Below, piece after piece: positions 24,890 to 37,616 of a stretch of 64,000 bases of DNA. A model generated the notes under the pieces. It was not told where the DNA came from. It did not search any database and saw nothing but the letters and a program-made list of their open reading frames with translations. The number at the start of each line of letters is the position of its first letter. The first letter of the stretch is position 1. The translations under genes and the position numbers were made by a program. The DNA comes from Sisyra terminalis (taxonomy: Eukaryota > Arthropoda > Insecta > Neuroptera > Sisyridae), in NCBI GenBank assembly GCA_958496175.1, contig OY292274.1, positions 49,238,630 to 49,302,629 of the forward strand, read 5' to 3'.

Positions 24890-25110
24890 AAATTTTTAAT
24901 ACAACCCGGTCAATGCAGCCGGTCCTGCATGCATGATCTCTCCCCGGCGGCCGGCCTTTTCACAACGGTTACAATTTGCCTTTTACGTTCATTTTATTGC
25001 CTTTTTTGCCGCTGTATAAATTAATAATGCTAAACCAAAATGCATCGTGGCATTTATGTAATGTTAATAGATAGATTCGATATTGAAACATCAAGTTTGT
25101 GTCAGAGTGA
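24890..25110. promoter_or_regulatory. GC-rich island, candidate conserved regulatory element
   Basis: In a region of about 70-75% A+T, the segment 24904-24957 contains several CpGs and the words GCAGCCGGTCCTGCATGCAT and CCCCGGCGGCCGGCC. It is followed by a non-repetitive tract with TTTTACGTTC, TTTTATTGCC and TTTTTTGCCGC, resembling Caudal/Hox-type TTTAT/TTTAC motifs. There is no reading frame, splice site or transposon terminus. Position, composition and motif density suggest an enhancer or a fragment of a non-coding RNA, as inference. Confidence 0.35.
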
Positions 25111-28100
25111 CCAAATTCATATTACATAATTGTTGCGGCTGTATTCATAAATGTGAAATAACAATATTTTTTTGTTAATGGCAGATTTTAACAATTTTCA
25201 TATAGGTCGGGTACCAGGCATATCTGCCGAGTTATTTAAAATAACTAGACATTTTTAAAAAATAATTTCAATTACTATTTTGCCTATCAAATATTCAGTG
25301 ATACTGTAGCAATGTTAAGTAACAATCTGCATATTTGTTTAGATAAATATGCAAATGCAATTAGTCATGGATTAAATGCATGGCCTCAGTGATAAGGTCT
25401 GTTATTTCGTAAAGAGATATTTGTCTCATCGCTTAATTCAAAGTGATAATCACGAAAGCCAAATCAAGTTTTAAAATTTATCTAAAATCAAGGCTTATTT
25501 TGAATTTTAAATAAACTATAAATTGAGAATATGGAATATCGAAAATCTGCTGAAAAATCATTTGTTTAACTCTTTTTTGGGGTCTTTTAAACTACATAAG
25601 ATAATATTGTCGGTGGTTTTACAATATCTTTTATAAATACTTTCTATTAAAATAAAATTTTCTGTGTTTTCTATCTAAAAACATATTGATTTCAATAAAT
25701 CATTCATCATAAAATAAATCAATTTGTAAAGTATTTATATCAAAACTACAAAAAAATATATGGTATGACACCAAACAAGCATCTAAAATGAGGGTTTTTG
25801 TTTTTTTCTGGAAATTTAATGTTAAATAAGAGTTATTGTCATATGACAGACAATAGTCGTTTTATTTTAATTGTATAACTATTGTTTTGGGTTCCAATAA
25901 AATTCTCATAACTATTTACACAAAAATATTTTAACAAAATAACTAATTAATATATTATGAACAATACTTTACTAACTTATAAGTACCATTTGTTTAGAAG
26001 ACTATTTTGGATTAAAATTAAGTGTAAAAATTATTGGTATTAAATCTGTTCTAAACTATGCATTTTACCGGTAAATAATATTTCCCATTATGCATCACTA
26101 CGTTGTGGATTTTTCGTCGTGCATTAGGTCGGTTTTAAACAAAATTCAATAAATTATTTGTGATTATTTAAAAGCTTAGTGCAATTATGATTTTTATTGG
26201 TCAAACCAAATTTATCATTTTGAAAAAAATGTCGCTAAAAAAGAGTGCTTATTATTTATCGTTTAAATTTTACTTTATTTTTAAATGAAGATTAAAGCAA
26301 ATTGCATTTAATGAAAAAAATTTTCCGGATCAGGACTAGTCTACAAGCCACTTTACTCTTATTATCCAAAAGGACATTGTTTAAAGCTTCTTGCCTTTCA
26401 AGAAAGTTTTAGAGACAAGATGTCTGGAAACATTGGAAAGAAAAACTCTGAATTAATAAAGAATTAAATCAAAAAATCAGCGGAAATTATTTATTTATTC
26501 TGACAATTTTAATAAAACTATTAATGCAAAGTATATATAAATTTAAAGTTTATATAAAAATATAACTTAAAGGTTTCAATTTATCTAAGACAAATTATTT
26601 TTTAATTAAATATTCTAAAAAAAAATATTAAAACTTTTGTTTTTTAAATCAATGTTTTACTAGTTTTTATAAATAGCTTTTTTAACTGAGGTAACTTTTT
26701 TTTGGTAAATAATTATTGGATCATATGTATCAATATGTCAGTCGCTAATATAATGAACCTTTTAAAACTAATATTTAAAATAATTTCTCGTCTACACCAC
26801 AGTACCTACCTATAGATTTATGTTGATTATGTGCTTCGAAAGTCGTAAAAAATTTGTTCCCGTTCCTCTGAATAAAGCTAAAAAATTAAGTTGACAAAGT
26901 TTGATTTCTTAGCTGGAAAGATTAAACTTCATAGTTTTTAGTGAAATATATCTCATTACAAGCTTTGTACTTAGCTATTGCAAAAACATTTTTAATTTTA
27001 CAAATGTATTTAAGACTTATGTCATTGTTTCTTTCTAGGAGAAGGTTATAGCATCTTTATCACGGTCTCTTCTTTTCATTTCTCAATGACTTATATAAAG
27101 ACAGGAAAGTTATTTTGTTGTTATTGATTTTTATCTTTTTTCAAAATATTCAATTTTAAATTTTTGATTCTATAAATTATACACATTCTATAATTAGTAT
27201 TTAGTGAAACAAAGTTAAAATAATATGTCATATCTAGATATAATTCAAACGAATTAATATTTTATTTTGTACAATTTCATGGAGATTAAAAATAGAGAAG
27301 AGAGAAAAATATTAATCAATTTGCTCAGTATTATGGTTGTATGCTATCTGACAAAATTCATTTCTTAATTAAAATGGAACATGAAATGTAACATAGTTTT
27401 TTTTTTGTCGCATTTTCTTTTGATTTTATTTTTCTAATAAATTAGAAGTAAACTTGTATAAATTTCAGAATTTAGTGCTTAAAAGCAAGCAAATTCCTTT
27501 AGGGACTTCCAAAAACTCATTGAAATAAGCGCAAGAAAAAAAAAATACAAAATAGTATTTCCCTGGAGTTTTCAAGTAACTTGAAAAAATCAATTGAAGT
27601 CCACGCCAGGTTGTTTTCCTCCGCATCTAATTCCTCACAATATAAAGTTTGAATTTTTTCCAATTCCCAACTTAAAGTTAAAAGTTATCTTTTTACTTAC
27701 TCTCGCAATGTTTAGAGGCAAAAAAGGACGAACAGTTTCAATGTGTGCCAAAAATGTGACAGAAAAACCCGCTAAATGTAGCGGAATGGAATTTATGAAG
27801 AATGAGGAAAACAAGTATGTCTCTTCCAGTGATGTCTTTGTAACCAATGACCCGCGATGGCGTACATAAATTCGAGGTACTGATAAAGAGTTTGTTTTAA
27901 CAAAATATTGAATTCTTCTCACGATTCTCTGTGAATTCTTTCTTTTTTAATTATTTTCGAATTTTTTTGATGCATTTGCATTTCTCTTTCAAATTCATTA
28001 CACCGATGATTTCCAAATGAATATCTTAACTATTCTTTTTGGTTACTATAACAATATGATTATACCAAAAAATGAATTTTCCTCGCATCTAAATCGATAT

Positions 28101-29255
28101 GAAAGAGTTTGTAATTACGTTATTACAAAGTAACTTTTTCGATATAGGTACGTGCTTACATTTTCAGATTTTTATATTCATAGAGCTATTATGTGAAATT
28201 ACTTTTTTTTTCGAAATACAAGGCAAAGACCATTTGCCATTTACGTTGTTGTGCGAGCTTAGGGAACATCACGGGAGCGACCAGATTTACATATTAACTG
28301 AGTTATGGAAATGTAATTATCTGCCATCTCCTACCCCTTTTCAAATATTTAATGTTACCACAACATAGAAGCCACACTTACCACAATTCATGTATACCAA
28401 CATGCACCAGTCACAATCTATCAAAATTCCAATATTATCATTTAATTATACCTTTTTACCATTCAACTCAATGCTTTTATCACTAAAGAATATTTCGAGG
28501 AACTTTTTTTAATAGTTGGGAAAAAAAGCAATTCGTTGACAAAGCCACTTTCATAGTTTTAATTTATTACAAATTAAAATTGAATCTTCCACATTTAAAC
28601 ACCAAATTTAAATAATTAGAAACATATTTATCAATTAAAGTGTAGAAAAGAAACAAAAGTATATATTTTTATGAATTTTTTTCTTCTTTTTTTAAGTATA
28701 TAATATCGAAGCCAATTACAAAAATTTATGAAGGTACCTACTGCTTTATTAAAAGATGACGCATATTGGGAATTCTTAAAAATGAATCATTTTTTTACCA
28801 CAAGTTAAATTAAGTTGAATTAATTATGTTTTTTTCTTTGGAAATAACTTCTATACTTCTATGAAAAACAAAAATATAAAGTTCCAATTAATTATCTTAT
28901 GTGTAAAAATATGAACATAAAATCGAATATTTGAACCGAAAATATCTTATATTTTTAAATTTTTATGGCAATGACTTTTAAGATAATGATCAATGATAGA
29001 TGAAATGCTGTTAAAAATGGCACTTCAGATTTGAAAATTTAAAATAACTGCCAGTTCTAAAGACTTTTGTTAAAGTAGGTACTGTTTCTTTTTTCTGCAA
29101 AAAATGGCCTTGTTTTTACTTCTTCGTCAGTACTATGAGTTCAAGAAGAAAGTAGTATAATCTGGCTAATATTTCACTGAAACATTTATTTTAAGCTATT
29201 TTTAATGACTTCTATTATTTAAGGCATGCTATATTTACAGTTTTTTTAAATTGTA
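25111..29255. other. AT-rich non-coding DNA
   Basis: Frames at 27594-27869, 27635-27922 and 28099-28368 have no domain, and two overlap each other on opposite strands. The segment 28225-28350 is slightly less AT-rich. Nothing else is recognised. Confidence 0.5.
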
Positions 29256-29400
29256 ATTTGCCGTCGCTTGATAAGGTCTTTAGCGACTCTAGATTTCACA
29301 AAAATCCGTTATTGAGAAATATTTGAAAATTTGCTCGATACGAGGATGGAACCCAAAAACTACCAGCTTTAAAGCGAAGCTTTCAAAAACTCTATGGTCC
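29256..29400 (-). repeat. tRNA-derived SINE tail, copy D, joined to a LINE 3' end
   Basis: Read on the minus strand, the family sequence starts at about CGCTTTAAAGCTGGTAG. It carries the B-box region (GGGTTCCATCCTC, complement of 29342-29354), ATCGAGCAAATTTTC, and the tail GTCGCTAAAGACCTTATC then AAGCGACGGCAAAT. The A-box head is missing: in its place the sequence continues into the coding end of a LINE ORF2. This is either a 5'-truncated SINE inserted at that point or a LINE 3' UTR sharing its tail with the SINE. Confidence 0.7.
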
Positions 29401-29720
29401 TTCGAATTTCGTCTTTGTTGCAAAACATATTCTTAAGGTTAGGTCCAAGTTCACATTTCTTCCTCCAGTAGACTAGGGTATTGCAGTCGATCAGAAGATT
29501 ACGAACGGTTAGCACCTATCCATATTAGTCCCACTTTGCCCTCGCATTATATGTTATGTTGATACATCATCTTTGTATGTCCTATTTTAAGTTTCGTTAA
29601 AACCACTGCTTTGTTTCTTGGCATAGATTCGATCGAGGATATATCCTGGATTGAGTTCCTTATCATAGCTAACTTTTGAGAAGCTTTTCTCCGTATACTA
29701 TCCCAGGTTTTTAGGACTTT
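29376..29720 (-). pseudogene. C-terminal relic of a non-LTR retrotransposon ORF2 (RNase H and tail)
   Basis: The minus strand encodes, in two frames, the end of a LINE polyprotein. One frame (29704-29550) gives IRNSIQDISSIES, NKAVVLTKLKIGHTKMM. A second frame gives LTVRNLLIDCNTLVYWRKK (29500-29444) and NKDEIRRTIEFLKAS (29420-29376), followed shortly by a stop. The R-IGHT motif followed by LTV-LL-C is the hallmark of the region at and after RNase H in Jockey/I/R1-type elements. The GC-type zinc-knuckle-like PLC-C segment between the two frames is damaged by a frameshift and stops. The element is truncated upstream of ~29720. Confidence 0.75.
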
Positions 29721-29838
29721 AATTTAGAATTGTTTGTTCAAGTTAGTAACGATTTGAATGAATATTTATCAATCTTTCAGGTAAAATTAGTAAAGGCAAA
29801 TTTAGATTTATTATTGGATTCATACAAAACTAATCTTG

Positions 29839-29997
29839 TGCCTACTGATGACAAAGTGGGCTAGGTAACTGTTCGAAAACTGATAGATTTTGGGTTCAAT
29901 TTTCGTATCGAGGAAATTTTCAATATTTATCGATTACAGATTATTAATAAAGCTAGAGTCGCTAAAGACTTTAGTAGTTATAAGGTGACGGTAAATA
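29839..29997 (+). repeat. tRNA-derived SINE, copy E
   Basis: The head is GCCTACTGATGACAAAGTGG. A B-box-like GGGTTCAATTTTCG is at ~29892, then ATCGAGGAAATTTTC, and the tail ends AAGGTGACGGTAAATAAAA. It lies about 440 bp from copy D in the opposite orientation, flanking the LINE relic. Confidence 0.75.
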
Positions 29998-32344
29998 AAA
30001 TTTAAAAAAAAAATTAACTAGCATGTAACATTGACTATTTTTTGGAGTCAGTAGCTTTATTCTATCTAATGAAACATTATCAATATCAAAACAGTAAAAT
30101 GCTAATATTTTTAAAAATATCCAAAATTTAAGTTGTTTGAATAAAGTTTTACAAGTTATAATTTGGAAAACAAATGTAAGAAGACAAAATAACTTTTTTA
30201 AATATTCAATGAATAAAAAAATCAAAGCAAAAAGAAAATTGAACCCATACAAAGCAACAAATTAAATCAGGGAAATTGACTACATAGTTTCTGATATTAT
30301 TGAATACAACAGATATTCAAATAGCAATTTAAGTTTGTGGAAACCAAATAGTTGTATTGTTTTCATAAAGCGAAAGAAAGGTTCTACATAATGAAGTTTA
30401 TTAAAAGTTACCTCTTGATTACATTTCACAATTATGTCTTTTATGGTATGATATCATTTCTGCTCCAACAAAAGCCGTACTAGAAAAGTACGGGATTGAA
30501 GATGGTAGACACCGTATTTTCTTGTCTTTTTTCATTCGTGTATTGTATGTTTTCAGTCTAGTAATGGCTCGTTACAGTATTACGACTATAATTTGTAAAA
30601 GAGGTTGTGAACTACAAAGACATGCGATCCGGCTGGCAAATTGAGTTTTTCTCTTTTTAGGATAAAAGTCATTCGTTTTACATTGTGCAGGTGGTACCAT
30701 TTGCCTTTACACACATCCATGAAAAAAGCACATCGAAGGGAATAGGAGAAAAGGGGAGATAGGGATGGTTCATATGCTGTAAATTTTTCTACACCATAAA
30801 TATGAGACGTTTGTAATATTCCAATGTCAACGTATGAGCTTTTTATTATTTACCATCAGCATATAAATCATGTAAAAGTAAAAAATAAATATTTTGTTTA
30901 TTCATACTGTACAATAATATATTAACCCCTTCAAATTTGTTATATTTAAAAATATTCAATTTATTACATCTGATTTTTTCGACACAAAAAGAGTGAAAAA
31001 TTGCAAATAAAATAATAAATTACCATTTAACCTGATCCTGATGAATTGAATAGAAATTATTTTTATGACTTCATGTATATTTGAATATTCTATTTTAATT
31101 TTCCTTCTATCATTTGACCTGTAAATAAAGTTCTTATAAAAAACTTATCGAACGCAAAGAAACATATTACGAGATTTTTTTTCTACGTTACTTGAATTCT
31201 AATAAGAAAAATAGTAAAATTGACACGCTTTTCAGCTTGTTCGGTTTTAAATAAATCAAAAAAAAAAAAACAGAATTCGAATTTAAAATTTCTGCTCTGT
31301 AGCTGTAAAATGTAATATTTTTTGCTGATTTGTCAGGTCCTGATATGATTGGAGCGATATGAATATTGTAAAAATGTAACGATGCGTAAAACAAATGTAT
31401 AAATTTTATTTTGATGGAATTAATTTTGTTTTTTATATTTCGATGTTTTGGTAAGAATTTTATATATTTTTAAATATTGGTTATTATCTTCTTGATTTAT
31501 TATTCAATTACATAGTTATCTCTAGTCGTTCACATCAGAGTTAAATTTATTTTAATATAGCAACGTTATTTAACGTGTTTTAGTTATGTATTTATTATAA
31601 ATATACTACTTGTTGTTAGTAACATTATCTTCGTGTAATTTTAATGTAGAGCAACGCTTCTCTTTGTTGATTCGGTTTTGATTTGTGCATGTTCCATATT
31701 ATAATACAGATATATATCTATCTATTCACTTAAACTTTAATTGGCGTACCCTTAATAGTGTACTTATAATATAACTAGATACTAAAATGACTATTATTTA
31801 CTTCATAACAACTTACTTTTTACACAAAACCAAATTATTATTAGTTTTGAATTTTCCAACTGTCCAACAGTCCAACAGTCGCTCGTATTCGCACCTATGC
31901 TTAATTGTTTCGTGGACTGTTTTCATTGGTTGTTTTAAAAGTTATGAAAATTTAAAACACGGTAACATAGTGTTAGAACAAAATTACACTACTAACAAGT
32001 AACAAGAAGAAGTTAAAAAAACGATATGGCGATCTGTAGGATCAAAGAAAGAACACAAAATTTTTAGTATTTAAATGATCAGTAGGAATAGTAGGTGTAA
32101 AATTTATTTTTTAATTTTCATATCTTTTGAAAGATATTCATTTTCACACCTTCAACTCTACTCCTAGTAGTGCAGGATTGTTACAATAGAATTAAAAGAA
32201 ATGATATAAAATATATGGCCGATTATATCATAACAGTGATCTAGTTTTTACACTGTTATTTCTAACTAATAACTAATTATAGTGGTTGATTATATTATTA
32301 GAGACCGTAGGCACTCGAACTAATATTTTTCTTATTAAATTTTA
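29998..32344. other. AT-rich non-coding DNA
   Basis: No gene recognised. Frames at 29971-30252, 31188-31394 and 31787-32002 are low-complexity. The segment 30440-30790 is somewhat less AT-rich, without recognisable content. Confidence 0.5.
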
Positions 32345-32445
32345 TCATCGCTTTATAACTGCCTAGGTTTTTAATGACTCAAGGGTTAATAAAAAAACGT
32401 AAATTGAGAGTTGTGAATTTGCTTAATACGAGGATCAATTATGTA
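32345..32445 (-). repeat. tRNA-derived SINE, copy F (5'-truncated)
   Basis: The minus strand shows the 3' half of the family: B-box remnant, AATTTACGTTTTTTTATTAACC-like middle and the tail AGGCAGTTATAAAGCGATGA. The A-box head is absent. Confidence 0.5.
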
Positions 32446-32952
32446 ATTTTAAAGTCAATAAAACACTAACTCTTAGGTAAAGTTAATATGATTTTTAAAT
32501 CAAAAAAAGAAGAAAAAAAAAGATCATAAAAGTTAAATAATAATTTTAGGATAATATTTGAATAAATCCACATATATGTTTGCCAGTTATGAATAAAGTC
32601 TCAGTGAATCTTGTACATAGTTTAAGTATTAGTAAATGTACAGAAGTAAAAATAACTCTCAATTATATATAGAAGTACAATATGCTGTTATTATACATCG
32701 CAACCAATGTATATTCAAACAATTTATACAATAAATGTATTGAATGAAAAATCATTCCTTAAAATGTAAAAATTATCCGTTGACATGAAATTACATCACT
32801 TCACTCCTATTTTTTACATTCACAGTAGTAAAGATGCATTATATTTTCTATATAAATTGTTGTACGTCTGATTTATTACTAAATTAAAGAAGAAGAAAAA
32901 TCAGGTTATTTAAGTTCTGTTAGATGTTTTATTTTCCAAATTGGCTACGTTT

Positions 32953-32982
32953 AGATGCCTATCTCAACTTCATCAGGCATCT
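32953..32982 (-). other. Perfect 8-bp-stem hairpin containing CTGATGA
   Basis: The minus strand reads AGATGCCT, a 14-nt loop beginning GATGAAG, then AGGCATCT, followed by AAACGTAGCC. The CTGATGA ... RAAACG layout resembles motifs seen in this window at 42.4 kb and loosely at 5.62 kb. Confidence 0.45.
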
Positions 32983-34479
32983 ATTAAAATTAAACTAATT
33001 AAAAAATATATCAATCATATATACATAACAAAGTTATAATATTAAAAAAATTGTTTGTAATTAAATAATAACTCATAATTTCAAACTATCACAAATATTT
33101 TAAAAGATATTCAAACAAATAATTAATTATATAATAAAATTAGTTAACGAAAATACCTTAAATCACAAAACGTTTCAGTTGCATGAAACTGTATCATATG
33201 AATTGTAAGAAAATGTATCTAAACGTTTCTTTAAATTTGATTATTAGTTTTAGAAGTTTGTGATAATACGGGACAATACGGGATTAGTTTTGAATTGATT
33301 GGTCACGTGGACACGTGAAAAAGATCTTTCAATAGTTTTCGAAGCTACAATATCACAGAGATTGACTCTTGGCACAATATTACATGAGTTTTATAATCAA
33401 GAAAATTCTTTAAACTTTAAGAATTCAAGAAACATCCAAACGGAAATCTTATAGGAGTGAAAGCTAAGAAGAATCTCGTTATCTCGAAAAATGTCATTTA
33501 ATACGATGAAATGATTTTGTAATACAATTTCAAACTCAAAATAGAATCATTTAGCTTAGTTCGTATATCTGAATATAGGAGTAAATCCTGAATTTCTAGA
33601 ACTATAAATGGAAATAAATGCGAGTGGAAATTAAATCAAATTCATGAAGTTGGAAATATTTCAAAATTCATGTAATTACTTTATGTAAGTTAAGTATTTA
33701 GCACTTTTTAAACAATCTTAAATTAATAGATCTCATCAATAATAATTAGTCATTAATTTTGATTTTTATCTAATCAACCAAATATTCATGATGTTTTAAT
33801 ATTATAAAGTATTTATGTAAAGCTTTTTGTGATTGACGAAAATTTTTCCTAATGTGTTCTGTTTTCTGTTCAAATTTTGTTCAAAAGCATTTTTTTTTTT
33901 GGTTTTCAAAGCTTTGTATTGTTATAAATATTTTTTAAAACTTTTTTAATTATTAGCTTTAACGAGAATGTATTTCAATTAAAACGTTTTAATATAATCC
34001 GAGCAAAGTAATAAATTTTATTTTCTCCAATTAAACTGGAAATGTCTAAAAGAGAAAACTACATTGTCGCTTACACGTAAGATTAAATCTTTCCATCTTA
34101 GTTATAAAGTTCGATTTACAATTCTGACAATTTCTAGGATGTAAATAAACGCAACGTTCAATTCTACTTTATCTAAAACTCGTTTAAACTGTATCTGTGA
34201 AATGTGAGTACGGAGGAATAAGATTTGCATAGACTATAGTCAGGTGTGTTTTTGAACGAAGTTTCTGCGTGCACTCGTAAAGCAATTTTGAGAAAATGCA
34301 GTAAATGAACGCTTGCAATAATAACTTGATAATTCACATAGAGAGAAATGCAATAACAAAGTTGATTCAGTCAGCAATTACAAACAGATTATGTCAATAT
34401 GTGGTATTGGGAACTAACGATTTGTGCAAGTGCATTTAGAGAGCATTTATCGAGAAATCATTGAGAAAGTTAAAAATAA

Positions 34480-34830
34480 TATTGACGGAAAAACGTCGCT
34501 TTCTAATTGTCAATATCGATGTAAATGAAACGAAGAATCAGTTCGGTGTAATTACGTGAATGTCAGGGGGATGTGTCGCAAAATGACGGCAAAGCTCAAC
34601 AGCAGCCGAAGTTTCGGAAGTTCACACGTTCAAGCTTTCACCAATAAGCCGTATATATTATTATTCATACAATACAGATGATGCCCATCATTATTCATAC
34701 GGTCGGTGATACTGCGATCATCTGAGGGTGCAATAAATACATAACACTGGGGTTGCATGTGCTGCAGTATCGAGTCGACTAGAACCGTTCTATTCTAAAC
34801 TAAACCATCTGCAACCCAATGGCATCAAAT
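34480..34830. promoter_or_regulatory. Candidate regulatory island
   Basis: About 350 bp of higher-complexity, higher-GC sequence without an open frame. It contains a near-duplicate ATTATTCATAC at ~34664 and ~34690, and CTGAGGGTGCAATAAATACA and GGGGTTGCATGTGCTGCAG downstream. Function is inferred only from contrast with the surroundings. Confidence 0.3.
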
Positions 34831-35628
34831 ACTTTATCTACATTTGATAACGACAGTCAAATCAGTTTGAAATATTTTACATAGTTCAAGTAACAAATGC
34901 GTCCAATTTTTTAGCTGTCACCACAAAAAATCATGGAAAATCAAATTCTGTAATTTAAATAAAATTTCAATCATAAAACTCTTGCCATTTAAAAAGTTTT
35001 TTTATCACCGCAAAACTAAATTCAATATTTCCAAGAAAATAATTCTCCGCCAACTTTCCAACCAGTGAAATACATTTCCATATTTTTGAAAATTAGACAC
35101 ACATTTTATTCTATTTCTTCGCACTTGGAACAATCGTGCCAGAAGTAGAGTTTATCAAAGATTGTAAGTTAAATAGAATCTAAGAGTTATACTTTTCCGT
35201 ATTAGTTTTGTTCGTTTTCGTCGAATGGAAATGTAGATTTTCAAATTACGGAAGTTAGTTATTACCCACATCTGTGAAATATAACCGAGCTATTATCTCA
35301 CTAAATACAAATATTGAATGAAATTATAATTATGCACTTCTTAATTTTCTCTGGTTTTCGTTCGTTCTGTATTTAATTTTGTTCATAATTGTAAAAACTT
35401 TCTCAATAAATTAAAAGCTAATTTTATGTTTAATTAAATTTTATTTATTAAAGTCAGTGGACTTTATAAACTATATTAGTGATAATGGTCTAATAAAAAC
35501 TAGTTTTGGTCTATTTCAAAAAATAATAAAAATTTGTAATTAAAACTAGTTCTGTAAATAGAGCTTTCAAACATTATAACCAGAGGTAACTGTATGTTTT
35601 TTTTTTTAAATTTATATGTCATCAATAT

Positions 35629-35788
35629 GCCAACTGGTGACCAAGTGGTCAAAGTGACCACTCTAAAATTGATAGGTGTTAGGTTTGATCCACGCTTTGA
35701 GCAATTTTTTAATATTTCATGATTACTGATTTTTATGAGACCCGGCATTGTTAAAGACCTTTGTATTGATAAAGCGACGGTTAAAAAC
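35629..35788 (+). repeat. tRNA-derived SINE, copy G
   Basis: The head is GCCAACTGGTGACCAAGTGG. A B box GGTTTGATCC follows within TAGGTGTTAGGTTTGATCC. The body is followed by the tail GTTAAAGACCTTTGTATTGA and AAGCGACGGTTAAA. A T-rich run precedes the copy. Confidence 0.8.
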
Positions 35789-37616
35789 AATTACTAAAAT
35801 AAGCTTATGAAATTTATTGTTGATTTTTAACTCGTAAAGTCAAAAAAAATCTATAAGGAGATATACAATTGGAAATAGTATTTGGGATTATAATTTACTC
35901 CATTTTAAATTAACTTCTCAGAAACTACAAATTTTACCTCATAAATATTGACATTTTTCTTTATTTATCAAATATTATTTTCCATAGTACCTAAAAATAT
36001 GATTTTTCATCCAATACTTATATTTATTTCACTATAAATTCCGTTGTTGATATTGAAGTGCACCAAGCAGTTTATGTAGTCTATATCAGCTTTAGCTGAT
36101 CTGATACCAACAAATAAAAATAAAATCACTTCTTTACTTTCCAATATCGGAAAATTTGTGATATCATATGATGATCTAAGTTTTTTTGAGTTTTTTTTAT
36201 CAAGCAGTATCGAAAATGAATCAAGTAAGGTTTTTTAGAAATATCGGTTGTTGAAACAATTATTCATCGATAAGTATGGCTAAAATTATTTCATAGCTTT
36301 GTGAAATCAGCTCATACCACTTATTTCTACTAGTAAAACAGCCTCGAGTGAAGACAATGTTAACGAAGGACAAATTAATGTGGAGTATAGATTTCTACTG
36401 CAGTAAATTGGTTATTACAGTTTACCACTAAAATAATAAACTACTTACGCCGTATCATCGCTGCCAATAATTAAATGCCAGAGGAGTGATAACCAATATC
36501 AAATAGTGCTCAACTTCCTCGACAACAGCAATATCACCTTTAGTTGAAAGTAAAATGGAATGCTCAACAAATCTCACAAATATCACATATGTTTTCAAAC
36601 TTTGAATCATTTTCAAAGTAAAGTTTAAAGTACATTGTTCAGAATTTTTCTGGGGAAAAAGATAGTTTGTAAAATAAAAGATAAATGCCTAATAGATTTT
36701 TGTAGTAACATCCTTAGGTTTGTTTTGTTCATGCTTTGTAGAAGTATTCATAAATTGATATCAAAAGATATTTTTAAGAGATAATTTTTTGTATTGTAAA
36801 AATAATCGCTTTTAAATGTATTCATAAAATATTATATTGAAATAATCAATTGTCTTAGATTGTTAAATTTCTAATTGGATTGAAAAACACAAAAATTATT
36901 TTATGTGAAATTATAGAAATAATGTATCCAATTATGAGAAATTTAAATTTTTCATCAAAATTAAAATAAATTCAACTTGTAGAGAAAACTTTTTTGCCAA
37001 TACGTAGTAGACTATGATTTAAATATAAAACAAATGGTTTGGTAGCGCAAAACTTCCCGACTATAAATTATAAAGTGGGTTTTGTGTTGGGTCACAAATG
37101 GGGTTCCTTATAAGAATCTCAAATTGCAATGTAACGCAATTACCCGTTAGGCCCTAATTGTGCAATTCCAGTAACGCCCTAATGGGGAAATCCCTGAGAT
37201 AAGAGGAGTAAATTGAAAATAAGTTAACGAGCATCAATAGTTTTTTTACTTATAATTCCATTCAACCGTTCCAACAACCGGTTTTGAAGTGAAAACTTCT
37301 TTAGCATCGTTGAAACTTAAAATTTCATGAAACGAAAAAGCGACAGTAAAAACATATACCTTAAGAGAGAATGAGATAGAAAACAATACAGTGTTTCTTA
37401 TATATGTGCGCACCTGCGTATTACGCTGCTTGGGAATAGTCGACCTAACAACCGTGGTGTATTGTGTATTGTTTGTATAAACATTTCATTATTTAAAGTA
37501 AAACATTTTTAAGTAGGTATACCGAAAACGGATGCAGATTATTGTTGTGATTATCGAAAAAAAAAAAGAATATACTAAAAAGGGTAGAAAAAGTTCATCC
37601 ACGAAAATTTAATAAA
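35789..37616. other. AT-rich non-coding DNA
   Basis: Nothing recognised, apart from a slightly GC-richer patch at 37050-37205 with a degenerate direct repeat (TTACCCGTTAGGCCCTAATT / GTAACGCCCTAATGG). Confidence 0.45.

Larger units (their letters stand above)
32446..35628. other. Non-coding DNA with a hairpin and one candidate regulatory block
   Basis: No coding potential. It contains the hairpin at 32953-32982 and the less AT-rich block 34480-34830, listed separately. Confidence 0.5.

Noticed and set aside
27594..27922. Overlapping 91- and 95-codon frames on opposite strands
   Set aside because: No domain, no splice context, and each is the shadow of the other in a slightly less AT-rich patch.
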